NCBI RefSeq assembly: GCF_014646915.1
Contig: NZ_BMOE01000016.1
Location: 4,792-68,791 of the forward strand
Direction of reading: 5' to 3'
DNA: 64,000 bases
Source of the DNA: Deinococcus aquiradiocola
Lineage (GTDB): Bacteria > Deinococcota > Deinococci > Deinococcales > Deinococcaceae
Shown piece by piece: positions 41,874 through 52,489 of this stretch; position 1 is the stretch's first letter, and every line of letters begins with the position of its first letter. The notes beneath the pieces are model-generated. The model saw only the letters and a program-made list of their open reading frames with translations, did not search any database and was not told the DNA's origin. The translations under genes and the position numbers were made by a program.

Positions 41874-42896
41874 TCAGAGCAGGTCGAGGTCTTCGAGCAG
41901 CTGCACGGCGTCCGGGAGCCGCTCGGCGATCTGGGCGGGCGTGACGGGGGGCGCGGCGTTCCACACGTCCCTGAAGGTGTTCAGGGTGGTGGGCTGCGCG
42001 GTGGCGCTGACCGGGTACTCGAAGTTCAGGCTGAGCATGAAGGCCTGCGCGTCCGGGCGGGTGATGGTGCCGAGGAAACGCAGGGCATTCGTGCGGTGCG
42101 CGCTGCCGCGCAGCAGGCCGAGGGCGCTCTGGTCCTGCAGGTTGCCGTCGTCGCCGGGGCGCAGCGCGGCGGCCGCGACCTTGAAGCCCGCGCGGCGCAC
42201 GCGCTGCACGAAGGTGTGCGTGGTGAGGGCGGCGTCCAGGTCGCCCCGGTCGAGGGCCTGCATGAGGCCCATGTTCTCGGTGCCGTAGTCGCGGGGGTGC
42301 AGGGCCTTCATGCCGGTCAGCCACGCGCGGGCGGCGTCGTCGCCGTGCAGGGCGATCAGGGTCGCCACGAACTGCTGGAAGGCGGGGTCGGCGACGGCCC
42401 AGCCGACGCGGCCCTGCAGCGCCGTGACGCGCGGCAGGTCGAGGATGCTGGCGGGCAGCGTCTTCGGGTCGAGGCGTTCGCTGCTGTACGCGAGGACGCG
42501 GGTCCGGAGGTTGGTGGGCAGCCAGCGGTCCCCGCCGCTGCGCAGCGAGGCGCTGACCCGGCCGAGCAGCGTGGCAGGCAGCGGGATGAGCCCCTGGCGG
42601 GCCGCGAGCGTCTGCATCGGTTGCAGGGTGTTGCCCCAGTACAGGTCCGCGCCGCGCGGGAGGCTGCCGAGCAGGTCGGCGTCGCTGCCGTACGTGACCT
42701 GCACGCGCAGGCCCGTGCGTGCCTGGAAGTCGTTCACGAGCGGCTCCACGCTGCCCCGGGCGCGGCTGGCGTACACGGTGAGGTCCGGGGCGGGCGGGGT
42801 GCTCTGCGCCTGGGTTTGTGGCTGGGTCTGGGCGTGGGCCTGTGGGAGAGTGAGGGCGGCGAGCAGGAGGGTGCCCATGAGGCGTCTGGCATTCAC
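41874..42896 (-). CDS. Iron-type ABC substrate-binding protein (FbpA-like)
   Basis: 340 aa with signal peptide (MGTLLLAALTLPQAHAQ, about residues 7-23), then the binding-protein lobes: LTVYASRARGSVEPLVNDFQ, YTYGSDADLLG region, and PASILDLPRVTALQGRVGWA. This is the extracellular solute-binding family 1/ferric-binding type. No permease or ATPase is nearby. GTG start is set by the strong promoter at 42904-42932 (leaderless). It heads an operon with DUF2271 and PepSY. Confidence 0.82.
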   Translation of the reverse strand: MNARRLMGTLLLAALTLPQAHAQTQPQTQAQSTPPAPDLTVYASRARGSVEPLVNDFQARTGLRVQVTYGSDADLLGSLPRGADLYWGNTLQPMQTLAARQGLIPLPATLLGRVSASLRSGGDRWLPTNLRTRVLAYSSERLDPKTLPASILDLPRVTALQGRVGWAVADPAFQQFVATLIALHGDDAARAWLTGMKALHPRDYGTENMGLMQALDRGDLDAALTTHTFVQRVRRAGFKVAAAALRPGDDGNLQDQSALGLLRGSAHRTNALRFLGTITRPDAQAFMLSLNFEYPVSATAQPTTLNTFRDVWNAAPPVTPAQIAERLPDAVQLLEDLDLL

Positions 42897-42903
42897 ATGA
42901 GGA

Positions 42904-42932
42904 ATCCTAAGTAAGCAGCTAGGATTTGTCAA
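42904..42932 (-). promoter_or_regulatory. Promoter and palindrome of the iron-type operon
   Basis: On the minus strand, a perfect TTGACA, 17 bp, then TAGGAT, seven nt before the GTG. AATCCTA and TAGGATT form a 7-10-7 palindrome that spans the spacer and -10, a good position for a repressor. The operon content (iron-type binding protein) makes an iron-dependent regulator likely; which one is not shown. Confidence 0.75.
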
Positions 42933-42948
42933 ATATCGGGCAGCAGAA

Positions 42949-42975
42949 CGGGGCCACCCGACATGGGCGGCCCCG
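42949..42975 (-). terminator. Hairpin after polyphosphate glucokinase gene
   Basis: CGGGGCC (42949-42955) pairs with GGCCCCG (42969-42975). Confidence 0.5.
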
Positions 42976-42990
42976 CAGGCCCCGCGGACC

Positions 42991-43773
42991 TCAGCCCCGG
43001 CGTTCGCTCGCCATCAGCGCCGCCCCCACGATGCCCGCCTCGTTCTGCAGGCCCGCGGGCTTCACCGGCGTCTTCACCTTCAGGTACTCCTGCCACTTGT
43101 CGGCCTTCTTGCTCAGCCCACCCCCGATGATGAACAGGTCCGGGCTGAACAGCCGCTCCAGGTACTCCAGGTACTCGGTGGCGCGCTTCGCCCACTGCTT
43201 CCAGCTGAGGTCCTCGCGGTCCTTCGCGGCCCCCGACGCCCACGGCTCCACCTCGCGCCCGTTCAGCTCGATGTGCCCCAGTTCGGTGTTCGGCACGAGC
43301 ACCCCGTTGTACATCAGGGCACTCCCGATGCCTGTCCCGAAGGTCAGCATCATCACCACGCCCGGCACGCCCGCCCCCGCCCCGAACCGCGCCTCGGCCA
43401 GCCCGGCCGCGTCCGCATCGTTCAGCAGCGTGACGGGGCGGCCCACCGCGCGACTGAAGCGGTCGTCGGCGTCCAGCCCGATCCAGCCCTTGTCGACGTT
43501 CGCGGCCGACAGCGTCACGCCGCCCCGCACGATGCCCGGGAACGTCACCCCGATCGGGCCGCTCGTGTCGGGGAACACGCCCGCCAGCTCCGCCACCACG
43601 GCCGTCACGTCCTCGGGCCGCGCGCCTTCCGGCGTGGGAATCCGCACGCGTTCCGCGAGCAGCGTCCCGGTCCTCAGGTCCACCGGCGCGCCCTTGATGC
43701 CGCTCCCGCCGATATCGATGCCCAGCACCCCGCTCACCTGCGCCTGCGCGCCTGCCGTCGCCTTCTTCGTCAT
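42991..43773 (-). CDS. ppgK: Polyphosphate glucokinase (ROK family)
   Basis: 260 aa. [17 protein letters not shown] is the phosphate-binding motif, [23 protein letters not shown] (catalytic Asp) and [15 protein letters not shown] follow. [19 protein letters not shown] lacks the zinc CxC cluster of typical ROK kinases, as in PpgK. It phosphorylates glucose with polyphosphate or ATP. TACGCT seven nt upstream indicates a leaderless start. Confidence 0.88.
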   Translation of the reverse strand: MTKKATAGAQAQVSGVLGIDIGGSGIKGAPVDLRTGTLLAERVRIPTPEGARPEDVTAVVAELAGVFPDTSGPIGVTFPGIVRGGVTLSAANVDKGWIGLDADDRFSRAVGRPVTLLNDADAAGLAEARFGAGAGVPGVVMMLTFGTGIGSALMYNGVLVPNTELGHIELNGREVEPWASGAAKDREDLSWKQWAKRATEYLEYLERLFSPDLFIIGGGLSKKADKWQEYLKVKTPVKPAGLQNEAGIVGAALMASERRG

Positions 43774-43826
43774 GCCTGACAGCGTATCAGCTGCGCGCCG
43801 CGCCGCCCCCGGCACACCAGACATGA

Positions 43827-43861
43827 GAAGTGCCCCCGCAGACACGCTGCGGGGGCACTTC
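43827..43861 (-). terminator. Terminator of the rpmI-rplT operon
   Basis: GAAGTGCCCCCGCAG (43827-43841) pairs exactly with CTGCGGGGGCACTTC (43847-43861), loop of 5 nt. Confidence 0.85.
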
Positions 43862-43872
43862 AGGGACCGGGT

Positions 43873-44256
<384 letters not shown>

Positions 44257-44259
44257 AGA

Positions 44260-44460
44260 TCAGTTCCCCTTCGGCAGTGCGAGTTTCATACGGGCCCATT
44301 CGCTCTTGGCCAGCACGAAGCCTCTGCCTTTACCACGAATCTCATCGCCGCTCTTGCCGGTGTTCTGGTGGCGTTTACCGCTCTTGAACGCCATGACTTT
44401 GCCGGTCGCCGTGATCTTCACGCGGCGCACGACACTCTTCTTGGTCTTCATCTTAGGCAT
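44260..44460 (-). CDS. rpmI: 50S ribosomal protein L35
   Basis: 66 aa. [20 protein letters not shown] and HQNTGKSG are diagnostic. It forms the usual L35-L20 pair, but infC, normally first in this operon, is not present. GGGAG precedes the ATG. Confidence 0.96.
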   Translation of the reverse strand: MPKMKTKKSVVRRVKITATGKVMAFKSGKRHQNTGKSGDEIRGKGRGFVLAKSEWARMKLALPKGN

Positions 44461-44574
44461 GAATCTCCCGAGCCCGGCGAAGCGCCGCCCACAGGGGGCA
44501 GGCTGCCGTCTGGGAACGTGGGCCGTCTCTCGCTGGAGACTGTTGGCCGCCCCGTCCCACTTGGCCGACTTGAA

Positions 44575-44603
44575 AGTATACAGGCCCCCCACCGCCCATA
44601 CAA
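44575..44603 (-). promoter_or_regulatory. Promoter and structured leader of rpmI-rplT
   Basis: On the minus strand TTGTAT, 17 bp, TATACT. It leaves a leader of about 108 nt (44461-44568) before rpmI that can fold into several hairpins (for example GTCTC/GAGAC and GGCG/CGCC). In other bacteria L20 or IF3 controls this operon through the leader; here the presence of a structured leader suggests autoregulation. Confidence 0.7.
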
Positions 44604-44669
44604 GAGGCGCGGCGCACCCGCCCCACCCCTCACCGACGCGAACCGCACCCAAACGTGCACACGCTCACC

Positions 44670-44698
44670 TTGACGACCCGGGAAGGCAGTGCTACTAT
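44670..44698 (+). promoter_or_regulatory. Promoter of initiator tRNA
   Basis: TTGACG (44670-44675), 17 bp, TACTAT (44693-44698), about 65 nt before the mature tRNA. Confidence 0.75.
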
Positions 44699-44768
44699 TC
44701 CTGAGCGCCTGAAATTGCTCAGGCCGAAACCGGAAAAAGCGCGTGCAAGCCGCACAAAACCGGAAGGT

Positions 44769-44847
<79 letters not shown>

Positions 44848-44850
44848 AAA

Positions 44851-44879
44851 AGCACCCCCATCCACGTGATGGGGGTGCT
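44851..44879 (+). terminator. Terminator of tRNA-fMet
   Basis: AGCACCCCCATC (44851-44862) pairs exactly with GATGGGGGTGCT (44868-44879), directly after CCA-AAAA and followed by TCGTTT. Confidence 0.85.
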
Positions 44880-44931
44880 TCGTTTGACGCTCCACCTTTA
44901 CGCCCAACACCGCGTGCTAGCCTGACCCATT

Positions 44932-46287
44932 ATGTTCGAGACCCTTGGGAACAGGCTTCAAGACATCCTGGAGCGGCTGAAACGCGAAAGCAAACTCACC
45001 GAAGCCCAGGTCAAGGCCGCCATGCGCGAGATCCGCATGGCCCTGCTGGAGGCCGACGTCAACTTCACGGTCGCCCGCGACTTCGTGGCCCGCGTCAGCG
45101 AGAAAGCCGTCGGCGCCGAAGTGCTCGGCAGCCTCACCGCCGGACAGCAGGTCGTGAAAGTCGTCCACGACGAACTCATCGAAACCCTCGGCGGCAAAGC
45201 CACCCAGCCCACCCTGAAGAACGAAGGCAACATCATCTTCATGGTCGGCCTGCAGGGCGCCGGCAAGACCACCAGCACCGGCAAACTCGCCAAGTACTAC
45301 AAGGACAAAGGCCGCCGCGTCCTCCTCATCGCCGCCGACACCCAGCGCCCCGCCGCGCGCGACCAGCTGCGCGTCCTCGGCGCGCAGGTCGGCGTGCCCG
45401 TCCTCGAAGTCGCCAACAACGAAACGCCCGCCCAGACCGCCGAACGCCTCCGCGAACACCAGCGCGGCGACTTCCGCGACCTCGTGATCGTCGACACCGC
45501 AGGCCGCCTCCAGATCGACGAGACCCTCATGGACGCCCTCGCCGACCTCAAAACCGCCCTGCAGCCCACCGAGACGCTCCTCGTCGTGGACGCCATGACC
45601 GGCCAGGAAGCCCTCAACGTCGCCCGGACCTTCGACGAACGCGTCAGCCTCTCCGGCCTCATCATCACCAAGATGGACGGCGACGCGCGCGGCGGCGCCG
45701 CCCTCAGCGCCCGCTTCGTCACCGGCAAACCCATCTACTTCGCCGGCACCAGCGAAAAACTCACCGGCCTCGAACCCTTCTACCCCGACCGGGTCGCCGG
45801 ACGCATCCTCGGCATGGGCGACGTCCTCGGCCTCATCGAACGCGCCCAGCAGGCCGACCTCGCCCAGATGGACATGAAGAAGGCCGGCGAGTTCGACCTC
45901 GAAGACCTCCTCAACCAGCTCCGCCAGATCCGCAAGATGGGCCCCCTCGGCGACCTGATCAAACTCATCCCCGGCATGAGCCGCGCCCTCCCCGAAGGCT
46001 TCAACGTCGACGAACACCAGATCCAGAAGATCGACGCGCTCATCTCCAGCATGACCCTCAAAGAACGCCGCAACCCCACCATCCTCAACGCCTCACGCCG
46101 CAAACGCATCGCCGCCGGCTCCGGCAGCAGCGTCCAGGAAGTCAACCGCCTCATCAAAATGCACGAACAGATGAAAGGCATGATGAAAATGCTCCAGGGC
46201 ATGCAGGGCGGCCTCGGCGGCAAAGGCGGCAAGATGCCCCGCCTCCCCCAGATGCCCCCCGGCCTCGGCGGCACCCCCCGCAAATAA
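44932..46287 (+). CDS. ffh: Signal recognition particle protein Ffh
   Basis: 451 aa, full length. N domain 1-~95, G domain with GLQGAGKTT (106-114), DTAGRLQ (~187) and [10 protein letters not shown] (~246), and a methionine-rich M domain ending [21 protein letters not shown]. With 4.5S RNA it targets nascent membrane proteins to FtsY and SecYEG. Codons prefer NNC ends (CTC, GTC) and GAA over GAG more than in the neighbours. TAGCCT lies eight nt before the ATG. Confidence 0.97.
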   Translation: MFETLGNRLQDILERLKRESKLTEAQVKAAMREIRMALLEADVNFTVARDFVARVSEKAVGAEVLGSLTAGQQVVKVVHDELIETLGGKATQPTLKNEGNIIFMVGLQGAGKTTSTGKLAKYYKDKGRRVLLIAADTQRPAARDQLRVLGAQVGVPVLEVANNETPAQTAERLREHQRGDFRDLVIVDTAGRLQIDETLMDALADLKTALQPTETLLVVDAMTGQEALNVARTFDERVSLSGLIITKMDGDARGGAALSARFVTGKPIYFAGTSEKLTGLEPFYPDRVAGRILGMGDVLGLIERAQQADLAQMDMKKAGEFDLEDLLNQLRQIRKMGPLGDLIKLIPGMSRALPEGFNVDEHQIQKIDALISSMTLKERRNPTILNASRRKRIAAGSGSSVQEVNRLIKMHEQMKGMMKMLQGMQGGLGGKGGKMPRLPQMPPGLGGTPRK

Positions 46288-46292
46288 ACACC

Positions 46293-46321
46293 TTGACGTC
46301 CCGCGCCCCGCTCCCTATACT
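46293..46321 (+). promoter_or_regulatory. Promoter of tRNA-Lys
   Basis: TTGACG (46293-46298), 17 bp, TATACT (46316-46321), 20 nt before the mature tRNA, starting just after the ffh stop. Confidence 0.8.
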
Positions 46322-46341
46322 TGCTGGCGCTCCGCAACCGC

Positions 46342-46417
<76 letters not shown>

Positions 46418-46421
46418 TCTT

Positions 46422-46445
46422 CACCCCCGTCTTCTGGCGGGGGTG
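46422..46445. terminator. Hairpin between tRNA-Lys and priA
   Basis: CACCCCCG (46422-46429) pairs with CGGGGGTG (46438-46445), at the convergent ends of tRNA-Lys and priA. Confidence 0.65.
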
Positions 46446-46462
46446 TCGTCGTGTGTGGGGTG

Positions 46463-48781
46463 TCAGCCGAGGCCGCGTGGGCTGATGTCGACGCGGACGC
46501 GGGCGGCGAAGCGGCGGTCGAGGGCGCTGAGGAGTTCGTCGAGTCGGGTTTCGTTGCGGGTGCGGAGCAGCAGCTGGTGCGGGTACGTGCCGCGCACGCG
46601 GGCGAGGGGGCTGGGGGCGGGGCCGAGGACTTCGTGCGTGGTGGCGCCCGCGCCGTGGAGGGTGTCGGCGACGTCCTGTGCGGCGATGGCGGCGCGTTGC
46701 TGGTCGCGGGCGCTGATTTCGATGTACGTCAGGAGGCGGTGGGGGGGGTAGCCGAGGTCTTCGCGGGCGCGGACTTCGAGGGCCGGGTAGTACGCGGCGT
46801 CCTGTCCGGCCTGCAGGCAGCTGAGGGCGGGGTGGGTGGGCTGGAAGGTCTGCACGACGGTGAGGGGGGCGCGGGCGGGGTGCCAGGCGACGAGTTGCCG
46901 CAGCAGGCGGTGGTAGCGTTCTCCGGCGCGGAAGTCGGAGATGTTGAGCCAGGTGTCGGCGAGCGTCACGCCGATCAGGGCGAGGTCGGGGGGCGCGTCG
47001 AGGGACAGGAGGGCCTGCGTGCCGACCACGACGCCGCTCTCGCCGCGCTGGATGGCGCTCAGGTCGTCCTGCTGGTCGCGGTCGTGGCGGTAGACGGGCA
47101 TGCCGGGAAGGAGTTTGCGGACTTCCTGCACGATCCATTCGGTGCCGGGGCCGCGGGCCTGCCACATGGGGTCGCCGCATTCGTCGCAGCGGTCGGGGAT
47201 GGCGGTTTCGTGGCCGCACTGGTGGCAGTGCAGGGCGCGGCGTTCCTGGTGGAAGCGCAGGGGCACGTCGCAGTTGGGGCAGCCGGGCGTGTGCTGGCAG
47301 GACGAGCAGCGCAGCAGGGCGGAGTACCCGCGCCGGGGGGCGAGCAGGACGGCCTGTCGGCCGCGTTCCTGCACCTGCCGCAGGACGCGGGCGAGGTCGT
47401 GGGAGAGGGGGTAGCCGAGGTCGCCGGGTTTCAGGTGGGGGCTGCTGAGCGGCCCGAGCTGCGGCTGTTCGGGCGGGGCGCTGTAGTCGACGACGTGCAG
47501 CCGCATGGCGGGCGGGGGGAGGACTTCGCCGGGGTGGGTGAGGGTTTCGGCGGCGGGCACGCAGCCGAGGATGGCGAGGGGCGTGACGGGGTGGGCGGCG
47601 GCGAGGCGCGTGACGAGTTCCGGGATGAAGGCGCGCGAGCCGCTCAGGAGTTTGTGGGCGTCGCTGGCCTCTTCGAGCAGGACGATCAGGCCGAGGTCCG
47701 GGTGGGGCGCGCCGAGCGCGAGGGCGCTGCCGACGATCAGGCCCGCTTCGCCGCTGCGGATGAGGTTCCAGGCGTGTTCGCGCTGGGCGGCGTTCAGGGT
47801 GCCGCTGAAGCACACGGCGCGCGTGCCTTCGGCGTGCGCGAGGGGCGAGAGGTCGTCCCAGGCGTGCCGGAGGGTGGCGGCGTCGGGCGCGAGGACGAGC
47901 ACGCCGCGCCCGAGGGACAGCAGGCGGCGCACGCGTGGCGCGAGGCGCGCGTGGCGTTCGGCGCTGCGGCCGCCGTGCAGTCGCCAGACGGGTTCCTGCG
48001 GGAGGGTGTCGGGGAGGGGGCGTGGGGGGCGCGTGGCGGGGGCGGGCAGGTCGGGTGGCGCTGCGGGCTGCTGGACGCTGGCGGCCCAGCCGCGCGCGAG
48101 GACCTGCGCGACGACGCTGGCGCTGACGCCCGCGCGGGTCGCCCATTCGCCCTGTCCGCCGAGCGGGCCGTGGTCGTGCAGGGTCTGCCACGCGTCCTGC
48201 TGGCGGCGGGTGAGGGCCTGTCGTCCTGCCGTGAGGGCGACGTAGCCGGTGGTGGTGCGCGGGGCGGGCGTGAAGCGTTCGTCGAGCAGGCCCTGTTCGC
48301 GGATGGCGTCCAGCAGGGGCGCGCCGAAGGTGCTGGCGTCCGTCCAGTCGGGGCCGGGCGTGCGCGGTCCGAAGAGGGTCAGGTCGCTGCCCGGTACGGC
48401 GCGCGCCTCGTGGTGCGTGCGGGCTTCCCAGCCGACGCCGAGCAGGTCCGAGAACAGCAGGCCGAGCGGCGTTCGGGCCAGCCTGGACAGGCCGCACAGC
48501 GCCGTGACGAAGGCGGGGTTGACCCAGGGGGTGTCGTCGAGGACGTGCACGGTTTCGCGCAGGCGGTGCGTGCCGCGCGCCTCGGCGGGGCCGATCACGA
48601 TGCCGACCGTGAGTTCGCCGCGCCACGGGACGAGCACGCGGTGCCCGACGGGAGGGCTGGCGTGCGGGTGGCCGTGTGGCGGCAGGAAGTCGTAGGCGGG
48701 GACGGGGAGCGGGAGGGCCACCTGCCAGGGGTGCGGCGCGCCGGGTGGCGGGGCGGGGTGAGGGGGCGGCGGGGCGGACAT
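46463..48781 (-). CDS. priA: Primosomal protein N' (PriA), helicase motifs lost
   Basis: 772 aa, PriA length and layout: DNA-binding N-terminal ~130 residues, a helicase-like core, and two zinc sites (Cys492, 495, 501, 504, 519, 522, 532, 535). In the core the Walker A GxTGSGKT is replaced by LHGGRSAERHARL (268-280), and the DEEH box by LLEEASDAHK (368-377). GVTLADTWLN also replaces motif V/VI residues. It should not hydrolyse ATP. As I recall, D. radiodurans PriA has been described as a pseudohelicase. It may still bind forks and load the replisome. Divergent from thpR-recA. Confidence 0.9.
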   Translation of the reverse strand: MSAPPPPHPAPPPGAPHPWQVALPLPVPAYDFLPPHGHPHASPPVGHRVLVPWRGELTVGIVIGPAEARGTHRLRETVHVLDDTPWVNPAFVTALCGLSRLARTPLGLLFSDLLGVGWEARTHHEARAVPGSDLTLFGPRTPGPDWTDASTFGAPLLDAIREQGLLDERFTPAPRTTTGYVALTAGRQALTRRQQDAWQTLHDHGPLGGQGEWATRAGVSASVVAQVLARGWAASVQQPAAPPDLPAPATRPPRPLPDTLPQEPVWRLHGGRSAERHARLAPRVRRLLSLGRGVLVLAPDAATLRHAWDDLSPLAHAEGTRAVCFSGTLNAAQREHAWNLIRSGEAGLIVGSALALGAPHPDLGLIVLLEEASDAHKLLSGSRAFIPELVTRLAAAHPVTPLAILGCVPAAETLTHPGEVLPPPAMRLHVVDYSAPPEQPQLGPLSSPHLKPGDLGYPLSHDLARVLRQVQERGRQAVLLAPRRGYSALLRCSSCQHTPGCPNCDVPLRFHQERRALHCHQCGHETAIPDRCDECGDPMWQARGPGTEWIVQEVRKLLPGMPVYRHDRDQQDDLSAIQRGESGVVVGTQALLSLDAPPDLALIGVTLADTWLNISDFRAGERYHRLLRQLVAWHPARAPLTVVQTFQPTHPALSCLQAGQDAAYYPALEVRAREDLGYPPHRLLTYIEISARDQQRAAIAAQDVADTLHGAGATTHEVLGPAPSPLARVRGTYPHQLLLRTRNETRLDELLSALDRRFAARVRVDISPRGLG

Positions 48782-48890
48782 GCCGGGTCAGTATGCCGTG
48801 GGGGTGCCCTGCGGAAGGTGACGCCCGGGGTGCGGCGGGGGAGGCGGGTGTGGTGGGGGGTGGGCGCTCGCATCGGTTTCGGTTATCGGG

Positions 48891-48925
48891 TATACTCTGC
48901 CCGGATGGTTACGTTAAGAGCAGAA
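48891..48925 (+). promoter_or_regulatory. thpR-recA promoter with a candidate RDRM operator
   Basis: TATACT (48891-48896) is a strong -10. TTACGTTAAGAGCAGAA (48909-48925) matches the left half (TTAYGTTA) of the 17-bp radiation/desiccation response motif I recall (TTAYGTYATTRACATAA) and 5 of 8 right-half bases. It lies just downstream of the -10, where the repressor DdrO would block transcription. A 13-codon frame (ATG 48905 to TGA 48946) overlaps the thpR ATG and could be a leaderless leader peptide. Confidence 0.5.
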
Positions 48926-48942
48926 CAATTCGGGGCAGCGGC

Positions 48943-49726
48943 ATGACCCGCTCCCAGACAGGCAGGCAGGCGGGCCGCAAGCCTGCCCCCACCGCCGGAG
49001 GCCGGGCCGACAGCGGTCAGCCCGGCAGCGGTGCGGCCAGCGCAGGAGCCGGAAAGGGCCAGGGCAGCAAGAGCAAGGGCGGCAAGGGCGCAGGCGGCAG
49101 CACCCAGGGCCGCCCCGCCGCGCCCGCCCGTGAACGCACCCTGCGGCTGTTCTTCGGCCTGAAACTCCCCGAGACGACCAGCCAGGACCTCGTGGCCGCG
49201 CAGGCGAAACTCACCAGCAACTGGCGGCGCGTCGACCCCGACCAGCTGCACGTCACGCTCGCGTACCTGCCCGGCGTGCCGGAAGGCAAGGTCGCCGCCC
49301 TGCGCGACCTCGGAAAACGCCTCGCCGCCGAGGCCGCCCCCATGACGCTGCGCCTGCGCGGCACCGGCTACCACCCCAACGTCGGCACGCCCCGCGTGTG
49401 GTTCGTGAAGGTCGAAGGCGACGGACTCAGCGAACTCGCCGCGCGCCTCGCCGCCGAACTGGACGCGCTCGGCTTTCCCGTCGAGGGGAAATTCCAGCCG
49501 CACGTCACCCTGGCCCGCAAGAAAGGCCCCGCCCCGCGCCTCCCGCCCCTCACGTTCACGCAGGACTGGTCCGCCACGCAGATGCACCTCATCCACACCT
49601 TCCTGCCGCGCGACAAGACCGGCCCCATCTACGACACCGTGAGCCGCTTCCCCCTCACCGGCAGCGCCCCACTCCCCGCCCCCACCCCCACCGCGACGAC
49701 GGCGCAGCTCCCCCAGGAGGACGACC

Positions 49727-49734
<8 letters not shown>
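48943..49734 (+). CDS. thpR: RNA 2',3'-cyclic phosphodiesterase (ThpR/LigT)
   Basis: 263 aa. The first ~65 residues are a basic Gly/Ala/Ser/Lys tail, low complexity ([20 protein letters not shown]). The 2H phosphoesterase domain follows: [22 protein letters not shown] and HVTLARKKG are its two HxTx motifs. It opens 2',3'-cyclic phosphate on tRNA ends. In Deinococcus this gene precedes recA. The ATG overlaps an upstream mini-frame; the stop overlaps the recA ATG by 8 nt. Confidence 0.92.
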
Positions 49735-50830
<1,096 letters not shown>

Positions 50831-50833
<3 letters not shown>

Positions 50834-50982
50834 GCCGGATTCCGGTCCACCACCTGAGACCAGACTGAGCTGAACTTCTGGCGTTCAGCCGAGCGAAGCG
50901 GGCACCAACAGACACGGTCTGGAGGAGATGGAGAGGCTGCCGGAACCAGCACCGGCAGCCCCGGAACCGGATCAGAACCGTA
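50831..50982. repeat. Dispersed structured repeat, copy F (inverted)
   Basis: Opposite orientation to B-D. From 50981 backwards it reads TACGGTTCTGATCCGG, then a hairpin GGCTGCCGG/CCGGCAGCC at the hairpin-1 position, then TCCATCTCCTCCAGACCGT as in B and C, then GAACGCCAGAAGTTCAGC (hairpin 2). It begins at the recA TGA (TGAGCCGGAT). The hairpin-1 stem bases differ from B-D but still pair. Confidence 0.75.
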
Positions 50983-51046
50983 CGACCTGACGGTCCACCC
51001 GCGCTGACGGAATTCGGCCCTTCCCGCCGCGCGTGCTGTCCCGGAC

Positions 51047-51079
51047 GTGCCCGGTCTCACCCCGCGTGAGGCCGGGCAC
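51047..51079 (+). terminator. Long hairpin downstream of recA
   Basis: GTGCCCGG-T-CTCAC pairs with GTGAG-G-CCGGGCAC (one wobble), loop CCCGC. It lies about 210 nt past recA and 85 nt before TAGACT (51132-51137), a likely -10 of the thiolase gene. No other gene is seen in 50834-51237. Confidence 0.6.
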
Positions 51080-51237
51080 GGTTCGTTCTGCCGTTCCGCC
51101 GCCCGTCCGGACGCGCGGGGCGCGGTGGGGCTAGACTGCAGGCCGTTCCGCCCGTCCCGGCCGGACTCCGCACCACCCGGCCCGGCGCCGCCCGCGGAGG
51201 TCCGCGCCCCCGCCTGTGACCCCAAGGAGTGTGCCCC

Positions 51238-52440
51238 ATGCCCGAAGCTGTGATCGTGTCCGCTGCCCGTACCCCCGTCGGCCGTTACGGGGGCGGCCTG
51301 AGCAGCGTCCGCCCCGACGACCTCGGGGCCGTGGCGCTCCGCGAGGCCCTCGCCCGCAGCGGCCTCGACCCGGCCGTCATCGAGGACGTGTACATGGGCT
51401 GCGCGAACCAGGCGGGCGAGGACAACCGCAACGTGTCCCGCATGAGCCTGCTGCTCGCGGGCCTGCCGTTCACCGTGCCGGGCGCGACCATCAACCGCCT
51501 GTGCGGCAGCGGCCTGGACGCCGTGAACACCGCCGTCAAGGGCATCCTGAGCGGCGAGGGGCACGCGTACCTCGCGGGCGGCGTGGAAAGCATGAGCCGC
51601 GCGCCGCTCGTGCAGGCCAAACCCGAGAAGGCCTTCCAGAACGGCAACCAGACCCTCTACGACACCACGCTCGGCTGGCGGTTCGTGAACCCCCGCATGC
51701 GCGAGATGTACGGCGTGGACGCCATGGGCGAGACGGCCGAGAACCTCGCCGAGGAGTACGGCATCTCGCGGGAAGCGCAGGACGCCTTCGCACTGCACAG
51801 TCACCGCAAGGCCGTCGCCGCGCAGCAGGGCGGGCACTTCGACGCCGAGATCGTGCCGGTGGACGTGCCGGGCCGCAAAGGGACCGTGACCGTGAACCGC
51901 GACGAGGGGCCGCGCCCCGACACCACCCCGGAAGCGCTCGCCCTGCTGAAGCCGGTGTTCCGCGGGGGCGGCAGCGTCACGGCGGGCAACAGCAGCAGCC
52001 TCAACGACGGAGCGGCCGCGCTGGCCATCGTGAGCCGCGCGTTCGCGCAGGCGCACGGCCTGACGGTCCTGGCGCGCGTCCGGTCCTTCGCGGTGGCGGG
52101 CGTCCCGCCGCGCGTGATGGGGATCGGGCCGGTCCCCGCCACCCGCAAGGCCCTGGAGCGGGCCGGGCTGAGCATGACGGACCTGCACCGCATCGAGCTG
52201 AACGAGGCGTTCGCGGCGCAGGCGCTCGCCGTGCTGCACGACCTGAACACCGCGCCGGACGACGAGCGCCTCAACCCGTCCGGCGGGGCCATCGCCATCG
52301 GGCACCCGCTCGGCGGGAGCGGCGCGCGCATCCTCACCACGCTGCTGTACGGCCTGGAACGCTCCGGCGGCACGCTCGGCCTCGCCACCATGTGCATCGG
52401 GGTGGGGCAGGGCATCGCCACCATCATCGAACGCGAGTAA
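51238..52440 (+). CDS. Acetyl-CoA C-acyltransferase (thiolase)
   Basis: 400 aa. [18 protein letters not shown] holds the acyl-accepting Cys (~90), [10 protein letters not shown] the Asn, [17 protein letters not shown] the His, and CIGVGQGIA the second Cys. It condenses or cleaves acetyl-CoA/3-ketoacyl-CoA in beta-oxidation or ketone metabolism. AAGGAG 10 nt before the ATG. Annotations differ (PcaF/AtoB/PhaA-type) and cannot be resolved here. Confidence 0.92.
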   Translation: MPEAVIVSAARTPVGRYGGGLSSVRPDDLGAVALREALARSGLDPAVIEDVYMGCANQAGEDNRNVSRMSLLLAGLPFTVPGATINRLCGSGLDAVNTAVKGILSGEGHAYLAGGVESMSRAPLVQAKPEKAFQNGNQTLYDTTLGWRFVNPRMREMYGVDAMGETAENLAEEYGISREAQDAFALHSHRKAVAAQQGGHFDAEIVPVDVPGRKGTVTVNRDEGPRPDTTPEALALLKPVFRGGGSVTAGNSSSLNDGAAALAIVSRAFAQAHGLTVLARVRSFAVAGVPPRVMGIGPVPATRKALERAGLSMTDLHRIELNEAFAAQALAVLHDLNTAPDDERLNPSGGAIAIGHPLGGSGARILTTLLYGLERSGGTLGLATMCIGVGQGIATIIERE

Positions 52441-52489
52441 CGCAGAACGCAGCGTCCCGGACGCGAGTCACGCCCGGCATACTGGGAGC

